Of a DNA stretch of 5,795 nt, positions 1-4,684 are shown piece after piece. Source of the DNA: an uncultured Selenomonadales bacterium (lineage in GTDB: Bacteria > Bacillota > Negativicutes > Selenomonadales > Selenomonadaceae). Numbering within the stretch: position 1 is the first letter of the stretch; each line of letters starts with the position of its first letter. The notes beneath the pieces are model-generated. The model worked only from the letters and a program-made list of their open reading frames with translations. It did no database searches and was not told where the DNA came from. Location of the stretch: the NCBI GenBank assembly GCA_947167555.1, contig CAMVIO010000140.1, forward strand, positions 1-5,795. The letters run 5' to 3'. The translations under genes were made by a program, and so were the position numbers.

Positions 1-891
1 CACATGACAGGAGACGTTGGCGGCGTGTCCCGTGGCGACCCGCCCCATGAGGTTCAGCGCCTGTCCGCCGCTGATGTCGCCGTCCGCGAAGTTCAGCATG
101 ATTTTCGCCTGTTCGACGCCCGCGCAGGCAAGGCTGGACACGATCTCGGTCGGCGTGCTTTTCGGCAGGAAGGGGACAGCGCCTTTTTCCACGCCCGCTT
201 TGAGCGCCGCGGACGCCGCTTCCTTTACGCCCTGGTCTTCGCCGCTTCTGAGAGCGTCCCCAACTTTTTTTAGATTTTGAAAGCCTTCGCCCAATGGGAG
301 TTTCTCCGCCATCTGCCAACCGGTGCGAAGCACGGTGCTCGCGAGGCTCGAAACTTCCACCTCTTTGCCGAGCTGCAAGGCAAGCTCGTGGGTGTTCGTC
401 GCGTCCCATTCCTGCGTGCTTTCTTCCTCTACATCGGTTGGGCGTTCCCTTGTCCCTTCAATCGCTTCTTGGTTGGCCTCGTGAAGTTCCGTATTCGCCT
501 CGGCGAGATATGTTCCGTAGTCCGCCACATTGACGCCGATGGTCGCCTCTTGCAGCTTCCCTTCGAGCCATTCCTCCTTCGTCTTGCCCTCGGCGCAAGC
601 CTCGTGGATGGAAGCCATGTTCGCGTCCCACGCGGCGACGCTTTCGTGGATTTCCTGCCGCATGGCCGCGATTTCTTCCTCCGACCGTTCCGGCAGCTCG
701 TCCTTCAGCGGCGCGTCCAGCCATGCCGCGTCCTGCTCGTCGGCGCTTTCCTCGTAGGCTTTCATAAACCGTCCGAGAATCGGCGCCAGCGCTTCGGCTG
801 ACTTTTCATCGAATCCCTTGACCGGGGCGAGGGGCTTCTCCGTAATTTCCGTATATTCCTCTTCCGGCGCGGTATATCGCTTGTCCGTCAT
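1..891 (-). CDS. Helical protein of unknown function, C-terminus cut by window edge
   Basis: An open frame of 297 codons runs from an ATG at 891 to the left edge with no stop, so the C-terminus is missing. The start is supported by GAGGTG (899-904), 7 nt upstream, which overlaps the TGA stop of the preceding zinc-ribbon gene; this suggests translational coupling. The first ~165 residues are very acidic and rich in Glu, Ala and Trp, with predicted-looking amphipathic helices and no signal peptide. From about residue 205 the chain becomes less charged and alternates Ala/Gly with hydrophobic residues. A short module, PFLPKSTPTEIVSSLACAGV (residues 240-259), is followed by a Gly/Ala-rich helical stretch (ISGGQALNLMGRVATG, 273-288). 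I do not recognise a named family and see no catalytic motif. It is last in the visible AAA+ operon, so a role as partner or substrate of that ATPase is possible, but this is inference only. Confidence 0.85.
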   Translation of the reverse strand, partial: MTDKRYTAPEEEYTEITEKPLAPVKGFDEKSAEALAPILGRFMKAYEESADEQDAAWLDAPLKDELPERSEEEIAAMRQEIHESVAAWDANMASIHEACAEGKTKEEWLEGKLQEATIGVNVADYGTYLAEANTELHEANQEAIEGTRERPTDVEEESTQEWDATNTHELALQLGKEVEVSSLASTVLRTGWQMAEKLPLGEGFQNLKKVGDALRSGEDQGVKEAASAALKAGVEKGAVPFLPKSTPTEIVSSLACAGVEQAKIMLNFADGDISGGQALNLMGRVATGHAANVSCHV

Positions 892-905
892 TTCTTCCCA
901 CCTCA
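892..905 (-). promoter_or_regulatory. Ribosome binding site overlapping a stop codon
   Basis: On the minus strand the TGA of the zinc-ribbon gene (903-905) runs directly into GAGGTG (899-904), 7 nt before the ATG at 891. The stop and the Shine-Dalgarno sequence share bases, so the downstream gene is probably translated by ribosomes finishing the upstream one. Confidence 0.65.
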
Positions 906-1070
906 CGCTTTCGTCGCCTTGATTTTGCCCTTGCCGTATTCCACCATGTACCGCTTGCCGCAATGGGAGCAAGTACCCCTTGTGCGGCTGGTTCCCGATG
1001 TGTCCACGTGATACGGGCCGAGCGTCTGCTGCTTGCAATGGGGGCAAGAAACATATTTTGACAGTGCCAT
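903..1070 (-). CDS. Very small zinc-ribbon protein (55 aa)
   Basis: This short gene encodes a basic protein with two Cys pairs: CPHC (residues 9-12) and CSHC (34-37). They are separated by 21 residues and followed by a Lys-rich tail (KGKIKATKA). The layout is that of a small zinc-binding ribbon; four cysteines would bind one zinc ion. Two in-frame ATGs exist, at 1076 and 1070. The GGAGG at 1080-1084 lies only 3 nt from the first but 9 nt from the second, so 1070 is preferred; the longer form would be 57 aa. The gene is 16 nt downstream of the AAA+ ATPase stop, and its own TGA is 11 nt before the next start, so it is the middle gene of a compact operon. Function is unknown. Such ribbons may bind nucleic acid or protein, or act as small adaptors; nothing here decides which. 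Confidence 0.8.
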   Translation of the reverse strand: MALSKYVSCPHCKQQTLGPYHVDTSGTSRTRGTCSHCGKRYMVEYGKGKIKATKA

Positions 1071-1086
1071 ATCCATATTCCTCCAA

Positions 1087-2613
1087 TCAGCCTATGGAAG
1101 CGTTCTTGAAATGACGTTCCTGATACACCTTTGCCATCTTCTCGATGGATTCCTTCATAATCTCCGACAGCGACGCCGTACTGCGGATCGCCGTGAGCAA
1201 AAGCTCTGTCGTCAGTTTTGGCTTGTCCTGCGTGAACGCCGCTTCAATGGCGTCCTTGACGACGCCCTCGATATCCGAGCCGCTGTAACCTTCCGTTTCC
1301 TTTACCAACGCCGAGATGTCGATGCCGGACAAATCTTTTTTCCTGCGCTTCCCGATATGGATGGAGAAAATCTTTTCCCGTTCCTGCGCGTTCGGCAGCC
1401 CGACATAGAAAATCTCGTCGAAGCGCCCTTTCCGCAAAAGCTCCGGCGGCAAATGCTCGATGTTGTTCGCCGTCGCCACCACAAAGGCAAGCCCTTCCTT
1501 TTCCTGCATCCATGTCAGGAACGTGCCGAAAAGCCGCGTCGTTACCTCATGGCCGCCGCCTCCGCTGCTGATGCCCGCGAAGGCTTTTTCCAATTCGTCA
1601 ATCCAAAGCACGCAGGGAGAGATGGCTTCGGCAAGCGCGATGGCCTGCCGAAGATTCGCTTCCGATTCGCCGACGTATTTTCCCATCAGCCGTCCCATGT
1701 CGAGCCGAAGCAAGGGAACCTCAAAGAGCGCGGCGGCCGCTTTCGCGTTCAGCGATTTGCCGCAACCGGGCAATCCGGCAATCAATACGCCCTTCGGCAA
1801 ATCGACGCCGAACGCCTCGGCCTTGTCGATGTTCTTCAGCACCTTTGCCTTGCGTTTCAGCCACGCTTTCAGGTTTTCCAGACCGCCGATGTCCTCGATA
1901 CGCTCCTTCAGCGGCACCATTTCCATGATGCCCGATTTCTGCACAAGCTGTTTCTTCTGTTCGTGGATCAGCGCGAGGTCGGCGCGCCCGATTTCGCCGT
2001 TGTCCGCGAGTGCCAGCGAAAGGATGTTGACAATCTCGAACTCCGGCAAGCCTTTGAAGGCAAGCGCCAATTCCCGCAGGAAGTCGTCATTCAGCGCGCC
2101 TAATTCCTGCTCCTCGCAGAAACGGGCGATAATGCGGCGAATCTCCTCCGTCGATAGGTAATCCACCGTGAGGATTGTAATGTAATGCTCCAGCTCCTTC
2201 GGGATGCACGTCCGGGGGGCGATAATCACGATGTTCGCGTCCGTGAGCTGCCCCGACACGATGCGCTCGGAAAGGTATTTGAGCTGCGCCACCACGTCCG
2301 GCGCTTCCAAGAATTGCTGCGCGTCCTTCAAGACCAAGACGCGCCGCCGCAGGTTGTACCGCGCCGCGAATTTCTCGCTGCCCGTCTGCGTCGGGTTTGC
2401 GAAGTTGCCGAGCGCTTCGGGAAGCGCAACGCCGTCCACTTTCTCTTTCGCTTGCTTGAAGAGCAGACCGCGCACGTTCCACTCCACGACCTCGCGGTTT
2501 CCCGCCGCCTCCTCGATGGCGCGGTCGGCCTTGTCCTCCTCGAAGGTCGCGATATAGAGGATAGGAAATCCCGCGTCCATATAGAGCGTCATGCGCTCAG
2601 AGAGTGGTTTCAT
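1087..2613 (-). CDS. Ycf46-type AAA+ ATPase
   Basis: A 508-aa protein with a complete AAA+ module in its C-terminal half: Walker A GLPGCGKS (280-287), pore-loop-like MGKYVGES (310-317), Walker B VLWIDE (335-340), sensor 1 ATAN (380-383), arginine finger region RKGRFDE (394-400) and sensor 2-like SGSDI (444-448). The N-terminal ~220 residues look like a second, degenerate ATPase fold: strands FPILYIATFEED (16-27), RVLVLKDAQQFL (91-102) and IVIIAPRTCIPKEL (128-141), without a Walker A. This two-part plan matches the Ycf46 family, known from plastids and cyanobacteria and widespread but mostly uncharacterised in other bacteria. The protein is cytosolic, with no signal or membrane segment. The start at 2613 has GGAGG (2622-2626) 8 nt upstream; an in-frame upstream ATG at 2721 lacks this and would run into the divergent antitoxin gene. 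It heads an operon with the small zinc-ribbon and helical genes. The likely role is ATP-driven remodelling of an unknown protein partner. Confidence 0.92.
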   Translation of the reverse strand: MKPLSERMTLYMDAGFPILYIATFEEDKADRAIEEAAGNREVVEWNVRGLLFKQAKEKVDGVALPEALGNFANPTQTGSEKFAARYNLRRRVLVLKDAQQFLEAPDVVAQLKYLSERIVSGQLTDANIVIIAPRTCIPKELEHYITILTVDYLSTEEIRRIIARFCEEQELGALNDDFLRELALAFKGLPEFEIVNILSLALADNGEIGRADLALIHEQKKQLVQKSGIMEMVPLKERIEDIGGLENLKAWLKRKAKVLKNIDKAEAFGVDLPKGVLIAGLPGCGKSLNAKAAAALFEVPLLRLDMGRLMGKYVGESEANLRQAIALAEAISPCVLWIDELEKAFAGISSGGGGHEVTTRLFGTFLTWMQEKEGLAFVVATANNIEHLPPELLRKGRFDEIFYVGLPNAQEREKIFSIHIGKRRKKDLSGIDISALVKETEGYSGSDIEGVVKDAIEAAFTQDKPKLTTELLLTAIRSTASLSEIMKESIEKMAKVYQERHFKNASIG

Positions 2614-2637
2614 AATGCTTGCCTCCTTTGGATTTTC

Positions 2638-2666
2638 TTGCTTTTTCGGTGTTCTTGCTTTATGAT
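2638..2666 (+). promoter_or_regulatory. Possible promoter of the toxin-antitoxin operon
   Basis: A good -10 hexamer, TATGAT (2661-2666), lies 17 nt after a weak -35 candidate, TTGCTT (2638-2643). Transcription would begin near 2673, some 26 nt before the antitoxin ATG. The -10 is a close match to consensus but the -35 matches only in TTG, so the promoter is tentative and its activity may depend on operator occupancy. Confidence 0.45.
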
Positions 2667-2698
2667 ATACATACAGGAACAGATTGGGGGTGTTCTTC
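2648..2698 (+). repeat. Three TGTTCYT repeats around the -10, likely operator
   Basis: The octamer TGTTCTTG (2650-2657) is mirrored by CAGGAACA (2674-2681), a 7-of-8 inverted match whose centre falls by the TATGAT -10. A third copy, TGTTCTTC (2691-2698), is in direct orientation just before the antitoxin start. The first and third copies extend to an exact 9-bp direct repeat, GGTGTTCTT, spaced 41 bp apart. Such symmetry is expected where an antitoxin dimer represses its own operon; binding by this antitoxin is inferred. Confidence 0.45.
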
Positions 2699-2956
2699 AT
2701 GTTGGTGGAAGTCATGGACAATGGACAGATTGCTTTGCCGCCTGCCCTTATGAATCAAATGGAATGGAAAATCGGGGATAAACTGAATATTTTTGTGGAA
2801 AATGGAAGGCTTTGTATGGAGAGCGTTGCAAATATACGCTCCGCCCGCGTTTCGGACGATCCGTTTTGGAGCGAGACGAACCAACGGCATCTGATGGCGT
2901 CCATCCGGGATTTGGAGGCCGGACGCGGAGAGGAGCATGAGTTGATTGATGCGTAA
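2699..2956 (+). CDS. Antitoxin: AbrB-like DNA-binding domain with YefM-like tail
   Basis: An 85-aa type II antitoxin. Residues 4-42 read as an AbrB/MazE/SpoVT swapped-hairpin DNA-binding domain, with DNGQIALPP (7-15), WKIGDKLNIFVENGRL (23-38) and the short strands typical of the family. Residues 53-85 resemble the C-terminal toxin-binding part of YefM instead: FWSETNQRHLMASI (56-69), then a Leu, a Gly-rich turn and a final ELIDA, like the NARRLMDSI...GKGTEKDIIE end of E. coli YefM. The ATG at 2699 is chosen because GGGGGTG (2686-2692) sits 6 nt upstream; an in-frame TTG at 2684 is possible but has no ribosome site. The toxin gene begins inside its last codons, overlapping by 8 nt in another frame. 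Expected role: neutralise the YoeB-like partner and repress the operon through the repeats upstream. The two-domain reading is by eye. Confidence 0.82.
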   Translation: MLVEVMDNGQIALPPALMNQMEWKIGDKLNIFVENGRLCMESVANIRSARVSDDPFWSETNQRHLMASIRDLEAGRGEEHELIDA

Positions 2957-3215
2957 AATATGGTCGGGGCGTTCTTGGGATGAATACCTTGCATGGCAGT
3001 CGGAAGACAGGAAAACGCTTCGCCGCATCAACGATCTCATCAAAGATATTGAGCGCAACGGTTGCATGAAGGGCATCGGGAAGCCCGAACGATTGTCGCA
3101 TAATTTGTCCGGTTGGTATAGCTGACGGATTGACGAGAAGAATCGGTTAGTTTATCGAATGAACGATGACGGCTCACTGGAAATCTCTCAATGCAAGAAT
3201 CACTATGATGATTGA
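2949..3215 (+). pseudogene. yoeB-like: YoeB/Txe-like mRNA interferase toxin interrupted by in-frame TGA
   Basis: The frame from ATG 2949 closely follows E. coli YoeB: MRKIWSGRSWDEYLAWQ (1-17), RRINDLIKDIER (25-36), GKPERLSHNLSGWYS (44-58). It is then broken by TGA at 3123-3125, exactly where YoeB has the first Arg of its SRRI motif. Reading past the stop continues without frameshift: RIDEKNRLVYRMNDDGSLEI (60-79), then QCKNHYDD and TGA at 3213-3215, for 88 positions against 84 in YoeB. Of the catalytic residues known in YoeB (Glu46, Arg65, His83, Tyr84), the Glu (47) precedes the TGA, while the Arg (66), His (85) and Tyr (86) lie after it. The 58-aa product should therefore be inactive as an RNase that cuts mRNA in the ribosomal A site. 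CGA-to-TGA, one C-to-T change, would explain it. A recent knock-out, a sequencing error or low-level readthrough (the context is TGA followed by C) all remain possible. Confidence 0.88.
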
Positions 3216-3235
3216 TGGAATTATCCCAAACATCG

Positions 3236-3269
3236 CGGCGGCACGGCACTTTTGCCGTGCCGCCGTTTT
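3236..3269 (+). terminator. Strong Rho-independent terminator after the toxin gene
   Basis: A perfect 13-bp GC-rich stem (3236-3248 with 3253-3265) closes a 4-nt CTTT loop and is followed by TTTT (3266-3269) on the plus strand, 20 nt after the end of the toxin frame. On the minus strand the hairpin is not followed by a T-run, so it is a clear terminator only for the toxin-antitoxin transcript, though it could protect the 3' end of the convergent minus-strand mRNA. Confidence 0.85.
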
Positions 3270-3276
3270 CTGATTA
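3237..3276. repeat. 40-nt hairpin element, copy 1 (intact stem)
   Basis: This element includes the terminator hairpin plus TTTTCTGATTA. A second copy of identical length lies at 4629-4668, with 30 of 40 positions identical and no gaps. Both copies sit just past the stop codon of one of the two large zinc-ribbon paralogues, in the same orientation relative to the gene, so they most likely belong to the duplicated unit. Confidence 0.6.
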
Positions 3277-3318
3277 GGGCGAAACAGTTATTTCTTGCAA
3301 CCACGATGTTTCTGTGCA

Positions 3319-4599
3319 TCATGCAATATCTTTGACCGCATTCAGATAGGTTGCCAATTCATCTTGAAGTTGCCAACATCCGAGTACGCTGTTCTTATCG
3401 TACTTGGAGGATAATGTTAATGCGGAATTATCCTTCAAGCCGATTGCAAAGGGCGAGTTTGCATTTTGCACGTTCTTATATGGGATAAATACACCAGCTT
3501 CCGTTATGTTTCCGTCCTTTTCAAAACCGTATTTGTCATACAAATAAATCCCGTCCGTAGAGGCGACAAACCCTGCCGACATATCCTCGTTGATGCAACA
3601 ATGTACGACCTCATCTTCCTTGTGCTTATTCTTGCAGATGACACGCAAAACCATTTTTTTCTTGCCGTCGCCAAAATTCCAATCTTCAAGAGTACGTTCT
3701 CCGTCAAAAATCTCGTCAAAACCACTGCTGATGATGGCTTCATACCCCGTCTTCTGGGCAGGCCTTTGGACAGCTTCCCAAACACTTGCACCATGCTCGT
3801 AGTCATCATACCGTTTGGAGGCGGCGCTATCATACAATTCCACAAGTTCCTCAACCGATAAATCGGAGGAATTATCCTCCATAGATGCTGTATTATCCTT
3901 CGAGGAAGGGGGCACCGATGCGCTTGCTGTCGTCTCGTCCATTGCTGCACCGCAACCATTGCAGAATTTCGCCGTCGCCGGATTCTTCGCCCCGCATTTA
4001 GCGCAAGCTCGCGTATCCTCTTTTTTCTCCTCCGTCTGTCCCCAAGGCAATTTCACATTCTCGAACACAATCCCTTTCGTGTTCAAATCCTCCTGCGAGT
4101 TTGCCTTGATGCTGATGGTCGGCGTGCCGAGTACGCCCACATATTTCTTGTTCTTCACCCGCGCAGGGACATTGAAGCTGTCGCCGCAGAGGTAAATCAC
4201 CGGCTCGTCCATATCGAGCAAATCCGCCAAATCCTCTTGTGTCAAAGCTGTCTTGTCGGCATTGGCGATGATTGTTTCGTCGCTGGTTTTCTGCCGCAGG
4301 ACGGCTTTCTTTTCGTTCAGCCGCTCCAACGCCTCCACGTCCAAAGCGGCGTCTTCCTCGCACTCCACGCCGAGTGCCTCGCAGAGCCGCGCCCGCAGAT
4401 CGGGAGCGTCCTTGTCGATGGCCTCCAGCTTTTCCGCCTCGTCCTCATAGTAGCGGTCTTCGAGCCATTCCACGAGCTTTCCCGAAAGGAAATAGCCCAC
4501 CGCTTTTTCGAGGTCGAAGTTCTCCCGCAGCTCTTCGAGATTGCTCCGCACCTTCGCGCCGTCCTTCATTTCCAATGCAAACTTGATTTTCCGTGCCAT
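3319..4599 (-). CDS. Zinc-ribbon protein, tandem paralogue A, function unknown
   Basis: A 426-aa cytosolic protein with three parts. Residues 1-~190 form a conserved module: an acidic helical section (LEELRENFDLEKAVGYFL, 21-38; WLEDRYYEDEAEKL, 45-58; APDLRARLCEALGV, 65-78) and a strand-rich section (PVIYLCGDSFNVPARVKNKK, 133-152; GIVFENVKLPWG, 176-187). A zinc ribbon follows, C199-x2-C202-x10-C213-x2-C216. After a Ser/Asp-rich linker (~220-247), the C-terminal domain (~248-426) has a strand pattern around INEDMSAGFVASTDGIYLYD (336-355) and FIPYKNV (371-377), reminiscent of bacterial PH-like domains; this is only a resemblance. The start at 4599 has GGAGG (4608-4612) 8 nt upstream; an upstream in-frame ATG at 4650 lacks one. 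Paralogue B lies 85 nt upstream on the same strand. GC falls from about 55-58% in the N-terminal part to about 40% near the 3' end in sampled 60-nt blocks. Confidence 0.88.
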   Translation of the reverse strand: MARKIKFALEMKDGAKVRSNLEELRENFDLEKAVGYFLSGKLVEWLEDRYYEDEAEKLEAIDKDAPDLRARLCEALGVECEEDAALDVEALERLNEKKAVLRQKTSDETIIANADKTALTQEDLADLLDMDEPVIYLCGDSFNVPARVKNKKYVGVLGTPTISIKANSQEDLNTKGIVFENVKLPWGQTEEKKEDTRACAKCGAKNPATAKFCNGCGAAMDETTASASVPPSSKDNTASMEDNSSDLSVEELVELYDSAASKRYDDYEHGASVWEAVQRPAQKTGYEAIISSGFDEIFDGERTLEDWNFGDGKKKMVLRVICKNKHKEDEVVHCCINEDMSAGFVASTDGIYLYDKYGFEKDGNITEAGVFIPYKNVQNANSPFAIGLKDNSALTLSSKYDKNSVLGCWQLQDELATYLNAVKDIA

Positions 4600-4628
4600 T
4601 GATTTTTCCTCCTTCGGCAGAATTGTAT

Positions 4629-4668
4629 GGTTACATGGTATTTTTGCCATATCGACGTTTTCTGATTA
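4629..4668. repeat. 40-nt hairpin element, copy 2 (decayed stem)
   Basis: This is an ungapped match to 3237-3276: 30 of 40 bases agree, including the whole TTTTCTGATTA end (4658-4668). Most of the ten differences are C-to-T or G-to-A. The stem is reduced to ATGGTA/TGCCAT (4635-4640 with 4645-4650) around a TTTT loop, so it should no longer terminate strongly. It fills the gap between paralogues B and A and begins 16 nt after the stop of B. No clear promoter for A is seen here, so readthrough from B is plausible. Confidence 0.6.
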
Positions 4669-4684
4669 AGACAGTAATCATATG

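Noticed and set aside
4..801. Several plus-strand open frames at the left edge
   Set aside because: They lie opposite the 297-codon minus-strand frame, which has a good ribosome site and coherent helical composition. The plus frames are Arg/Phe/Pro-rich and show no recognisable domain.
1033..2103. A long plus-strand open frame (356 codons) opposite the AAA+ gene
   Set aside because: It is antisense to a protein with full AAA+ motifs, has unnatural Arg/Phe-rich composition and no ribosome site. It is a shadow of GC-rich minus-strand coding.
2614..2698. A minus-strand promoter for the AAA+ operon in the divergent gap
   Set aside because: AT-rich -10-like words exist, but none has an acceptable -35 at 16-18 nt, so none is called.
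2614..2721. An N-terminally extended AAA+ start at 2721
   Set aside because: The extra 36 residues resemble nothing in the family, have no Shine-Dalgarno and overlap the antitoxin start. The GGAGG at 2622-2626 fits the 2613 start.
3228..3311. AAACATCG (3228-3235) and CGATGTTT (3304-3311) as insertion-element ends
   Set aside because: An 8-bp inverted match around ~70 nt with no transposase or target duplication is too weak; chance is likely.
4600..4650. An extended start for paralogue A at 4650
   Set aside because: The extra 17 residues are encoded within the hairpin element and the ribosome site. GGAGG at 4608-4612 is ideally placed for 4599.
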